Part shown: one piece after another, positions 17,192 through 25,072 of the stretch
Layout of the letters: the number at the start of each line of letters is the position of its first letter
How positions within the stretch are numbered: the first letter of the stretch is position 1
Source of the DNA: Oscillospiraceae bacterium
GTDB lineage: Bacteria > Bacillota > Clostridia > Oscillospirales > Ruminococcaceae
Direction of reading: 5' to 3'
Assembly (NCBI GenBank): GCA_015067025.1
Contig: SVNC01000009.1
Span: forward strand, 29,149 to 93,148
Length of the DNA: 64,000 bases
Notes under the pieces: model-generated
Database searches by the model: none
What the model was told of the DNA's origin: nothing
The model's input: only the letters and a program-made list of their open reading frames with translations
Position numbers and translations under genes: made by a program

Positions 17192-17791
17192 ATGGATAAG
17201 CTTTTATTATTTATAAACACCGCAATGTTTGCCATGTTCGTTGAAAATGCAATTTTCAGCAGAGCGCTCGGCACGAGCGTTGCATTTTATGCTTCGAGAA
17301 AAAAAGATAGCATAATCGGGCTTGGTGTCGGCATAACATTTGTAACGGTACTGTCAAGTTTCGTCACCTTCTGGTTTGACGCATGGCTTTACGATTACGA
17401 ATATTACTACGTGATAATGCCGCTCATCTACACTCTTATAGTTAGTGTTATATACACTGCAAGTCTTCTTATCATCTGGAGGTTCTTGCCGAAGCTCTTC
17501 AGAAGTATAAAGAAATACGTACATCTGTCTGTATTCAATGCAACGGTACTTGGAGCGTTATTTTTAAACACCGTTTACCGTACCGATCTGTTACAATATA
17601 TTGCGTTTGGTGTGGGAATTTCCGCGGGCTTCTTTATTGCGGTATTCTTCCTGCATATAGCAAACGAAAGACTCAATTCTCCCCTTATTCCCGAAGCCTT
17701 CAGAGGTATGCCTATAATGATGGTCTTTATCGGAATAATGTCACTCGCATTCTACGCCCTGACAGGCTACAACACAGGAGCAATAGCTTAA
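17192..17791 (+). CDS. RnfA/NqrE-family membrane protein with no cysteine
   Basis: 199 residues, six helices. The N-terminus FVENAIFSRALGTSVAFYAS corresponds to RnfA's NNFVLxRFLGxCPFxGVS, and YVHLSVFNATVLGAL to LPLITTNCAVLG. Both cluster cysteines are absent, and the whole protein contains none. FAVTFVM-like and GGIxAG-type segments remain recognisable as GVGITFV and GVGISAGFFIAV. It lies 19 bases after the RnfE-like gene with a good ribosome site. In true Rnf, RnfA and RnfE form an inverted-topology pair holding a 2Fe-2S centre; here the pair persists without the ligands. Confidence 0.78.
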   Translation: MDKLLLFINTAMFAMFVENAIFSRALGTSVAFYASRKKDSIIGLGVGITFVTVLSSFVTFWFDAWLYDYEYYYVIMPLIYTLIVSVIYTASLLIIWRFLPKLFRSIKKYVHLSVFNATVLGALFLNTVYRTDLLQYIAFGVGISAGFFIAVFFLHIANERLNSPLIPEAFRGMPIMMVFIGIMSLAFYALTGYNTGAIA

Positions 17792-17830
17792 ACAAAAATC
17801 ACACTAAAAATAAAAAGGGATAATGAAGAT

Positions 17831-19066
17831 ATGAAAAACAAAGGGATAAAGGTTAAACGCCGTAGAAAAAATTTCTACAGAAAAAGAAAAAGCACCGGAC
17901 GTAAGGTACTGGAGGTAATTTTAATTATTCTCCTTATCGGAGCGTTAGTTTTTATAGGTTATTCAGTTGCACCTCCACTGATCAAGTTCTTCTCAGGAGA
18001 TAACGACAACTCATCAACCCGCGAGCCTGTATGGACTCCGCCTGAAACCACTACTTCCCAGACGGAAAGCAGTGTGGTTACAACTCCGCCCGTAACGACC
18101 GAAAAACCGGAGGATAAGCCTCAGCTTCTTGGTGGTACGAATGCAGTGACCGCACCCGACTCAGCTCTGCAAAGCTCTGCGGCTCTCAAAAAATATCTTG
18201 AAACCGCAAAAAACAGCGGATATAAGGCTGTGATCTTCTATCTTAAGGATGATACGGGACATCTTCTGTACAAATCATCCGTTGATACGATAAAGGATAA
18301 CACAACTATCGTTACAGGCAAGCTTACTGCCGCACAGATAGTAAAGATATGTAAGGAAGCACAGATCACTCCCGTTGCGTCTATCACAACACTTAACGAC
18401 CATCTGATACCGAAATTTGTTGACGGCACAGGCTACAGAACGTCAGATGACTGGGAGTGGCTTGATGCAGCCTACGACAAGGGCGGTCAGCCCTGGGCTA
18501 CCCCCTATTCTTCAGCTACTGTGACGTATCTTTCAAAGATAACCAAGGAGCTGTCACAGGCAGGCTTTGAAAGTATAATCTTAAAGGATGTGACTTTCCC
18601 TAATTTCGGTAACTACGATTACTCCTTACTTCCTGCTTATTTAAAGGAAAGTGCGAGAACAGAAAAGCTTGTGGCACTTATCAATAAGTGTGCTTCTACA
18701 GCGACTGCTTCTCATTCCTTCGTAAATATAGACGCGGCAAATCTGCTGACTCTTAACAAAGCATATTACAAGGGCACCGCAGAGGTCTGGAAGAATAAAG
18801 ACGGTATCACAGGTGCAGGTATAGTAGTTACTCTTGACGTCAATACTCTTGGTACGTCGTTACAGATATCCGACAGTGAAACTCTTAAGGTTGACAAGGA
18901 TATCGCAAAGGCGGTAACAGGCGTATTTACAAAGGTCAAGAAAACTGCCGGCAATACCGAAATAGCGGTAGGCATAAGCAATTCGTCAAAGCTCACGTCG
19001 GCACAGATAAAGAGTGCGGTAGCTGCATTTAAAAAACTCGGTTACGAAAACATCGTATTGATGTAA
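17831..19066 (+). CDS. Membrane-anchored TIM-barrel protein (DUF4015-like putative glycoside hydrolase)
   Basis: 411 residues. A very basic cytoplasmic start (KVKRRRKNFYRKRKS) is followed by one helix (about 27-50), a Thr/Pro/Ser linker (about 57-97) and an extracellular domain. The domain begins with ALQSSAALKKYLETAKNSGY and KAVIFYLKDDTGHLLYKS, like the DUF4015 putative glycosyl-hydrolase family in which Asp in the K-D-D-G segment lies at a barrel strand end. EWLDAA and SIILKDVTFPNFG follow later. It lies 39 bases after the RnfA-like gene on the same strand, so it may be part of that operon. Enzymatic activity is inferred only. Confidence 0.6.
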   Translation: MKNKGIKVKRRRKNFYRKRKSTGRKVLEVILIILLIGALVFIGYSVAPPLIKFFSGDNDNSSTREPVWTPPETTTSQTESSVVTTPPVTTEKPEDKPQLLGGTNAVTAPDSALQSSAALKKYLETAKNSGYKAVIFYLKDDTGHLLYKSSVDTIKDNTTIVTGKLTAAQIVKICKEAQITPVASITTLNDHLIPKFVDGTGYRTSDDWEWLDAAYDKGGQPWATPYSSATVTYLSKITKELSQAGFESIILKDVTFPNFGNYDYSLLPAYLKESARTEKLVALINKCASTATASHSFVNIDAANLLTLNKAYYKGTAEVWKNKDGITGAGIVVTLDVNTLGTSLQISDSETLKVDKDIAKAVTGVFTKVKKTAGNTEIAVGISNSSKLTSAQIKSAVAAFKKLGYENIVLM

Positions 19067-19077
19067 ATAAAAAAGTC

Positions 19078-19106
19078 TTGCATTTATATCTTAATTAGGG
19101 TATAAT
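19078..19106 (+). promoter_or_regulatory. SigA-type promoter of yajC
   Basis: TTGCAT (19078-19083), 17 bases, TATAAT (19101-19106), 43 bases before the yajC start. Confidence 0.65.
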
Positions 19107-19149
19107 AAGAAATATATCAAATCCGGACATAAGAAAGGAAACATAAAAA

Positions 19150-19494
19150 ATGACAGAAATTTTAAATCTTCTTGCTGAAACAGCAACACAGAATCCCGAC
19201 GCGGCAAACCCTGCTGCAATGCTCACAATGCTTATTCCCTTAGCGGCAATGATCCTTATCTTCTACTTCCTCATTATAAGACCTGAGAAGAAGCGTTCAA
19301 AGAAGATGAAGGAAATGCTCAACAACCTTGAAGTAGCGGATGAAGTCGTTACAACAGGCGGTATCATCGGCAGAGTACTCAGCGTTAAGGAAGATACAGT
19401 CCTTATCGAAACAGGCAGCGACAGAACGAAGATCCGTGTTTTAAAGGCAAGCATTGCTGAAAACAGAACCGTTCACGATACTACAGAAGGCTAA
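19150..19494 (+). CDS. yajC: Preprotein translocase subunit YajC
   Basis: 114 residues. The single helix IPLAAMILIFYFLIIRP is followed directly by EKKRSKKMKEMLNNL and VVTTGGIIGRV, the standard YajC layout. It is an accessory membrane protein of the SecDF-YajC complex that aids protein export. It starts after AAGAAAGGAAAC, has its own promoter and ends before a repeat and a terminator. secD and secF are not in the window, so it stands apart from its usual partners. Confidence 0.92.
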   Translation: MTEILNLLAETATQNPDAANPAAMLTMLIPLAAMILIFYFLIIRPEKKRSKKMKEMLNNLEVADEVVTTGGIIGRVLSVKEDTVLIETGSDRTKIRVLKASIAENRTVHDTTEG

Positions 19495-19527
19495 ACAAAG
19501 CTACTAACTATAAACAAAATAATTTAT

Positions 19528-19646
19528 GCGGGCGAACATCAGTCGTTGGTCTAAAGACCATCACTGTTTCTTACGAAACAGTGAGCCCCTACAACTAACC
19601 GTGTTATATCACGGAATTTCGTAGGGGACGAATTGAGTTCGCCCGC
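19528..19646. repeat. Branched palindromic intergenic repeat (MITE/REP-like)
   Basis: Outer arms GCGGGCGAAC (19528-19537) and GTTCGCCCGC (19637-19646) enclose three inner features: TGGTCT-aa-AGACCA (19547-19560), CACTGTTTC-ttac-GAAACAGTG (19562-19583) and CCCCTAC/GTAGGGG (19586-19592/19621-19627). Repeats with GCGGGCGA and GTAGGGG arms are frequent between genes in gut Firmicutes (from memory). No coding frame. It sits between yajC and its terminator. Confidence 0.7.
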
Positions 19647-19670
19647 TGTTATTATATAATTATTGTTGTT

Positions 19671-19692
19671 ACGCCGTAAGCGGCGTTTTTTT
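19671..19692 (+). terminator. Terminator of yajC
   Basis: ACGCCG-taag-CGGCGT followed by TTTTTTT. Confidence 0.75.
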
Positions 19693-19724
19693 ATATACAA
19701 GACGTATTTGCAAGTCGTTTTGAG

Positions 19725-20633
19725 TTAAAGAACACCCTTTATCCAACCTGTAACGCCGTTTTTAAGCCTTTCATCAGCCGGTGTGCCGTCGTCAAACATC
19801 AGATTATTCTGAATCCAGTTTATCATACAGTGCTGACCCATTTCAAAGCCGTAGAATACCGAGGATACACCGCCATCACCATTATATACCCATTTCGGGA
19901 AGAAACATATTGTATCAGGTAATTCGTTAAGCTCCTTTTCAAAGGGTGCTATGCACTCGTCGAAGATCGCCATTTCGTCATATCTGCCGTGAGCGATAAT
20001 GAGCTTTGTGCCACCCTTTATTATTTCCTTTATCTTATCAATGGCAGGGAGATAACCTGACGCTATCGGGATAGCACCGTCAAAAAATCCGATGTGATCC
20101 TCAAGAAGTTGCCAGGTGAAATATCCGCCTGAGGATGCACCCATAACAAATTTCTTGCTTATATTTTCCTTGTTATCTTTGCAGACCTTATCGAAAATCG
20201 CCTTTATCGGCTTGCTGTGGACCTTATCCCACGTACCCTTTATCCAGCCTTCTTCAGTTCTTTCTTCATTCGCAAGGGGAACAATGATATATGCTCCTCC
20301 CATCTCCTGTTGGTATTTTGGCGAAGCATACTGTTCAGCGCCACAGCACATTATACAGCCCTCTTCCATAAGAGAGTTGCTTGCTCCGTGTAACCACATC
20401 AGAACAGGGTATTTCTTATTCTTGTCAGCACCATGCTTTACAGGATCGTAAACATAATATCTGATATCCCCTGTTTCTTCACAGGGGTATATGTATTTAT
20501 CAAAAAGATCAAAGTATATCTTGCTTTTATACGTAGTCTGATAGCTGATAAATTCGCCTTCAGAAAGAAATTCTGCCCATTGGGGAACAGCGTTTTTATC
20601 CTGTTGAGTCTTTTTAAAATCAGGTAGTGCCAT
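19725..20633 (-). CDS. Alpha/beta-hydrolase (esterase/PHB-depolymerase-like)
   Basis: 302 residues, no signal peptide, so probably cytosolic. The nucleophile elbow is GASSGG in SKKFVMGASSGGYFTWQ. An aspartate follows in IIAHGRYDEMAIFD and a histidine in GQHCMINW, giving a plausible Ser-Asp-His triad. LMWLHGASNSLMEEG forms the oxyanion strand. It resembles the esterase D/poly-hydroxybutyrate depolymerase-type family (COG4099/COG3509 group), often found beside glycan-degradation genes. The substrate is unknown. It lies downstream of the DUF368 gene with a hairpin between, so weak co-transcription is possible. Confidence 0.78.
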   Translation of the reverse strand: MALPDFKKTQQDKNAVPQWAEFLSEGEFISYQTTYKSKIYFDLFDKYIYPCEETGDIRYYVYDPVKHGADKNKKYPVLMWLHGASNSLMEEGCIMCCGAEQYASPKYQQEMGGAYIIVPLANEERTEEGWIKGTWDKVHSKPIKAIFDKVCKDNKENISKKFVMGASSGGYFTWQLLEDHIGFFDGAIPIASGYLPAIDKIKEIIKGGTKLIIAHGRYDEMAIFDECIAPFEKELNELPDTICFFPKWVYNGDGGVSSVFYGFEMGQHCMINWIQNNLMFDDGTPADERLKNGVTGWIKGVL

Positions 20634-20656
20634 AAATTTTCTCCTTTATATATTTC

Positions 20657-20677
20657 TCGGGAGGCTGTGCCTCCCGA
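20657..20677. promoter_or_regulatory. Perfect hairpin between DUF368 gene and esterase
   Basis: TCGGGAGGC-tgt-GCCTCCCGA; GC-rich, no T-run on either side. Acts at most as a weak terminator or RNA 3'-end stabiliser. Confidence 0.5.
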
Positions 20678-20685
20678 TTCTTGCT

Positions 20686-21834
20686 TTATTTTGCTTCCAC
20701 CTTTGTGTGCTTACCTACTATAAGAGCAATTACGCCGCCTATGATCAAAGTAGCAAAGCCTGTAAGAGTTGATAAATTAAAGCCGAAGCCTGCGGGGAAT
20801 ATAACGTATATAGATCCTGCCACAAGTCCTAATATTACGCTATAGACCATAAGACTCCACTTTTTCATAAGGAAGGTTATAAGTCTTGCACCTATTACAA
20901 GACCTGCAACGGCACCTATTGCACAGGGGATTATGATTGCAAAGTCAAAGCCCTTTACTGCGGCTATTACCGTAGAGTATACACCGAGCGTCATCATAAC
21001 GAATGAGCCTGATACACCGGGGATTATCATTGCTATTGCCGCTACAAAGAGCGATACCATCATAGTAAGGAAAAAAGTTACGTCCATTGCATAGCTGACG
21101 TTAAGCGACATTTTTGACGTATCAGCTTCTATTACATCGTGATAGATAAAGGTAGCACTTTTGCCTGCTTCAATTACTGCATTTTCTTTGCTTGTAAACA
21201 TATTTGGAGTGTTTGCAGGAAGCTTAATACCGAAAATTCCTTTTATCTTATCGATAGTGGAATAATCATATACCGCTACTGCATCGCCTTCCATCGTTTC
21301 ATCAAGCTGAATAGTCTCGTCTTCAAATTCTATCGACCAACCGTTTATTGCTCTGTTGCTGTCGTTGTAAACCGTTATCGTAGTTGAAATGCCGTTGCTT
21401 TTCATATCAAAGCGATAAGGGTCTGCACCGCTGTTGTTTTCGAGAATTGCAAGACCCACAACTGCCGCGAGACCAATAACAAAGGGCAGGATGCAGATGG
21501 GTCTGAATTTTTCCTTTACCGTAGCATTACGGATTATAAGCGGAACACTGCCTATAATAAGTCCCATAAAGAACATATTTGTCTGAACGGGGAAGTTAGT
21601 GAATAAGAAGGTTATGATAAATGCAAAGCCTACTATGCCAATAACTGCACCTATTCCGAAGAATATAAGAAAAACCAGATTTTTCTTTATTTCTTTTATA
21701 TTCAGGGTAAGTGCACCGCACACCTTGTCGTAACAGCCGAATACAACGAGCATCGTACCGCCGCTGACGCCGGGGATGACGTTTGCTATACCAAAAACCA
21801 TACCGTAAACTACGGCTAACAGATACTGCAACAT
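20686..21834 (-). CDS. DUF368 (PopT-type) lipid-carrier transporter with inserted extracellular domain
   Basis: 382 residues. The two family repeats are seen as NVIPGVSGGTMLVVFG (19-34) and MIIPGVSGSFVMMTLG in the second half. DUF368 proteins (PopT) are undecaprenyl-phosphate recycling translocases. Between helices 4 and 5, residues about 133-249 form a hydrophilic beta-rich domain (TVYNDSNRAINGWSIEFED ... VIEAGKSATFIYHD) not found in ordinary DUF368 proteins of about 270 residues. Its N-G-W-S-I-E-F and E-A-G-K-S segments recall CBM2-like carbohydrate-binding folds. This is a resemblance only. The gene lies 22 bases after the P-type-ATPase-like gene, likely one operon. Confidence 0.8.
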   Translation of the reverse strand: MLQYLLAVVYGMVFGIANVIPGVSGGTMLVVFGCYDKVCGALTLNIKEIKKNLVFLIFFGIGAVIGIVGFAFIITFLFTNFPVQTNMFFMGLIIGSVPLIIRNATVKEKFRPICILPFVIGLAAVVGLAILENNSGADPYRFDMKSNGISTTITVYNDSNRAINGWSIEFEDETIQLDETMEGDAVAVYDYSTIDKIKGIFGIKLPANTPNMFTSKENAVIEAGKSATFIYHDVIEADTSKMSLNVSYAMDVTFFLTMMVSLFVAAIAMIIPGVSGSFVMMTLGVYSTVIAAVKGFDFAIIIPCAIGAVAGLVIGARLITFLMKKWSLMVYSVILGLVAGSIYVIFPAGFGFNLSTLTGFATLIIGGVIALIVGKHTKVEAK

Positions 21835-21856
21835 AAATTATACGCCTTTCTTTTGT

Positions 21857-24337
21857 CTAATCTATTTTCTTTATTATCTCTTTTGCTACACCGGGGATAA
21901 GTCCTGTGATAATTGCAGCGATAAGTGCCACGGGATGAGGCATCTCAAAGCCAAAAGCATCGTTTATAAAGGGCAGGTAAGTGATTACTGCCGATGCAAA
22001 AGCGGTAAATATTATCGTGATGACTGAGCCTTTGTCCAAAGCACCGTGCTTTAAGAGACTTGCAAGGCTTATTCTTGCTGATGAATTTGCAAGGGAAAGG
22101 GACGCAAAGCTGAAGGTGAGTGTTACAAAAAGAGTCGCCAAAGTCTGAGAGGCGGTCATAAGTCCGCCGCATATTACCGATATTATAATGCCGAGGAGAC
22201 CTATAGCTATTCCATCTATGAGAGAACGCAACAGAAAACGCTTGTTCATTTTTCCTCTGCCGATAAAGGCTGAGGGAGACATATCCGTCTTTATTTCTGC
22301 GGTGCATCCCATATAGCACATTGCACATACAGGTACTGTCCATACTGCAAGTATTCCTGCAAAGGCAGGGGTTATCGCAATTGTTCCGAATATTCCACCG
22401 AATAAAACTATAAGCAGTAAAGCTGTCATTGTACTAAGTGAAAAGGCTATACACTTCTTTATATTGCGGTGAAGCTGTCTTGCTTCCTTGGCAATATCCA
22501 CTATCTGCAGGAAATTATCCTCGCTTGTTACAAGGCCGCTTGCTTCATAAATACAGCCTGTGGTCTTCTGTAACGACGTTATGCCGAGGTCGCATTTCTG
22601 CATTAATTCATAATCTGCGTCAGTATAGCCGACTGCCGCCACAATCTCACCATTGCCGCGGAGTATATCTATTATTTCAAGCTTTTGCTCTGAGGTTATA
22701 TTGCTGAATATCTCGGCGTGGCTGTAATCAAGCTGAGTGCCCTTTGCATTAGCCTCACGCATAGCGTCGCCGGTTATCATACCACTGCATTTAAGACCTA
22801 TCTTCTTACCCATTGATGCGGCGGTCTCCGCACTGTCAGAGCTTGTCATAACAAGCTTTATACCCGCCTTTTTACAGCTCTGTACCGCAAGAGGAATCAT
22901 ATCTCTCGTTGCACTTATAAAGGATACCATACCCATATAGGTGTATTTTGCACTGTAAAGACTTTTGGGTACGTCTTTTTTACTGTCATATATGATATAT
23001 GCACTTGCCCAGACCTCAAGACCTCTTCTTGATAAGGAGGCGGCTCTTTGCTGGATGTCCAGGAGTCTGTCGGCTTCCATATCGCAAAGACTTATTATCT
23101 TATCAACAGAGCCCTTTACCGCAAGCAGATATTTTCCGTCAATTCTGTAAAGATTACCGCCAATTCGGTCGTTTTCATTATAAGGGTATTTTGTCACAAG
23201 CTCATTTGATTTAAGAGCCGATATATCAGCTCCTGAAAGGGCGGCGTTAAGTATAAACGTCTGCTCTGTAAGAGAAGGATCTTCACTGTCGCTGGCAAGT
23301 ACGGTAATGGTAGTCATAAGACTGTCGCTCTTGCTGTAGATACCTGCTACCTCTAACATATTTGGTGCTACCACCGCTGACTTATCTATGATGAGCGTAG
23401 TTAGTCCCGTCAGCTTCTGGAGTATACCTAAATTCTTTATCGCCGCACCCTTATCCTGGCAAAGCTTTGCTGAATGTGCCGTATACATACGGACGAAAAG
23501 TTCTGCATAGGGAGGTATCATACATATAAAAAGCGATGTGGCACAGATGACGTCAAAAAAGATGTTACGGGGAATGTCAGAGAAAATAAGACCTTTTATA
23601 AATATAAGAACGCATATTGCAATCGCACAAAGGGTAAGAGGAAGTCTCAGTTTTGCTAAGGTCTTTTCGTAATGAGAATAGTCAGGGTCGGGAAGTTTTG
23701 CCTTATCGGCGTTTATCCTCATTCGGTAAGCGTCTTCACCCGTCCCTACAACTCTTGCCACTGCACTGCCCGAAAGAACTCTTCCGCCTGCATATACACA
23801 GCTGGATTTAAGCACTGCAGAAGAATTGTTGTCAACGCCTGCGTTTTTCTTTACTGGTTTTTTATTACCTGTAAATCTGCTTTCGTCACAGGTAAAATCA
23901 AAGCACTCAAGTATATGGGCGTCGGCAGGCACCATTTCGCCGCTCTGAAGGATTATTACGTCATCGGGTACTATCTGCGACTGGGGGATAAGCTCTAATT
24001 TTCCCTCTCTTATCACTCTGTATTTCATCTTTGCCGCTGAAATAAGAGCGGATATCCTTTCGTTGCAGCCGTTGCAATGAACCGCAAGCAATACCGCCCC
24101 TGCAATTGCAATTGCAAGGCATGCGATACCCATTGCTACGCTCTGCAAAAAGATAATTTCGATAAGTCCTGATAAAAACAGTAATACTACCGTAATGTTG
24201 AGCAGTATATGACGGGATTTAAAGCTTTTGTCCTCGGTTTCGGTAAAGCTGTTTTCACCGTACATTTCAAGGTTCTGAGCGGCTTTTTCGTTTGTAAGGC
24301 CGCTGTAGTCCCCTTTAAAATTCAGAAATTCTGCCAT
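21857..24337 (-). CDS. P-type cation ATPase homolog with degenerate catalytic motifs
   Basis: 826 residues with P2-type layout: N-terminal region, about ten helices, actuator, phosphorylation and nucleotide domains, and a Ca-ATPase-like C-terminal helix bundle. The signature motifs are altered. DKTGTLT reads DKSAVVA (Asp318 kept), TGES reads TGNK (156-159), PEGL reads PPYA (275-278), GDGVND reads GYTDAD (570-575), and DPPR reads SATR. KGA is KGS with Lys kept. The DKSAV codons were checked on the DNA. No frameshift or stop occurs, so the gene is maintained. By family knowledge, loss of the DKTGT threonine and TGES glutamate should block a normal pump cycle. Ion specificity cannot be assigned. 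Confidence 0.85.
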   Translation of the reverse strand: MAEFLNFKGDYSGLTNEKAAQNLEMYGENSFTETEDKSFKSRHILLNITVVLLFLSGLIEIIFLQSVAMGIACLAIAIAGAVLLAVHCNGCNERISALISAAKMKYRVIREGKLELIPQSQIVPDDVIILQSGEMVPADAHILECFDFTCDESRFTGNKKPVKKNAGVDNNSSAVLKSSCVYAGGRVLSGSAVARVVGTGEDAYRMRINADKAKLPDPDYSHYEKTLAKLRLPLTLCAIAICVLIFIKGLIFSDIPRNIFFDVICATSLFICMIPPYAELFVRMYTAHSAKLCQDKGAAIKNLGILQKLTGLTTLIIDKSAVVAPNMLEVAGIYSKSDSLMTTITVLASDSEDPSLTEQTFILNAALSGADISALKSNELVTKYPYNENDRIGGNLYRIDGKYLLAVKGSVDKIISLCDMEADRLLDIQQRAASLSRRGLEVWASAYIIYDSKKDVPKSLYSAKYTYMGMVSFISATRDMIPLAVQSCKKAGIKLVMTSSDSAETAASMGKKIGLKCSGMITGDAMREANAKGTQLDYSHAEIFSNITSEQKLEIIDILRGNGEIVAAVGYTDADYELMQKCDLGITSLQKTTGCIYEASGLVTSEDNFLQIVDIAKEARQLHRNIKKCIAFSLSTMTALLLIVLFGGIFGTIAITPAFAGILAVWTVPVCAMCYMGCTAEIKTDMSPSAFIGRGKMNKRFLLRSLIDGIAIGLLGIIISVICGGLMTASQTLATLFVTLTFSFASLSLANSSARISLASLLKHGALDKGSVITIIFTAFASAVITYLPFINDAFGFEMPHPVALIAAIITGLIPGVAKEIIKKID

Positions 24338-24402
24338 GGTAAACCTCTTGTCATTATTTTATCTGTCGGAAACGCTCCGCTTGTTTTCTGCATATATACT
24401 TA

Positions 24403-24431
24403 ATTATCTCACAAAAACAGTGAAAAATCAA
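24403..24431 (-). promoter_or_regulatory. SigA-type promoter of the P-type-ATPase-like operon
   Basis: Minus strand TTGATT (24431-24426), 17 bases, GATAAT (24408-24403), about 66 bases before the start. Confidence 0.55.
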
Positions 24432-24638
24432 GCAAAGAAAGCTGATTTTTCCAAAATTAAAGTAAATCTTATCGGATAATGTCGGAAAGCTTGTCATAAT
24501 CGTGCTGATTAATACATATATATGTTGATTTTTGACAAAAAGTGTGATACAATATTATCTGTATCAGTATGTTAAAAATTTGTTAATCTGATTTTCGGAT
24601 CACGTTAAACATATCATCGTATGAAAGGATCGCAAATT

Positions 24639-25037
24639 ATGGAACCAAGTGCTAACAACCCTACCCCAAAACGCTTTAACATTCTTGCAATAGATGATAA
24701 CGTTCTGTTGCTGAGAACCGTTAAGGAAATGCTTTCAGCAAGCTATAACGTGGCAATAGCGACCTGTGGCAGTCAGGCCTTTGACCAGCTTGCCATAAAG
24801 ACGCCTGATCTTATACTTTTAGACTATGAGATGCCCTATCAGAACGGCAGTGAGCTGTTCAAAAAATTCAAGGAAGATCCTGCTATTGCAAATATCCCCG
24901 TGATATTCTTCACAAGCAGCTCTGACCTTGATACCGTAACCAAGCTTTTATCCTTAAAGCCTGATGGTTATATGTTAAAGCCGCCGAGCAAGGCTAAATT
25001 GGTAGCTCTTATAGAAAAGACCCTGCATAAGAACTGA
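24639..25037 (+). CDS. Single-domain response regulator
   Basis: 132 residues, consisting only of a receiver domain after a short Pro/Asn tail. Acidic pocket ILAIDDN, phospho-acceptor DLILLDYEMP, switch residue FFTSSSD and the lysine LKPPS are all present. There is no output domain, so it probably relays phosphate or works by binding a partner. I place the start at ATG 24639, preceded by AAAGGATC; an ATG six codons earlier lies within that ribosome site. It opens an operon with a lipid-kinase-like gene and a hybrid histidine kinase, its probable partner. Confidence 0.88.
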   Translation: MEPSANNPTPKRFNILAIDDNVLLLRTVKEMLSASYNVAIATCGSQAFDQLAIKTPDLILLDYEMPYQNGSELFKKFKEDPAIANIPVIFFTSSSDLDTVTKLLSLKPDGYMLKPPSKAKLVALIEKTLHKN

Positions 25038-25072
25038 TTTTTAAAAATAAGCCTTAAAGCAAGGAACAAAAA

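Noticed and set aside
15183..17791. A functional Rnf electron-transport complex
   Set aside because: RnfB, RnfC and RnfG are absent and the cluster cysteines and flavin motif are missing, so a standard Rnf role is not supported.
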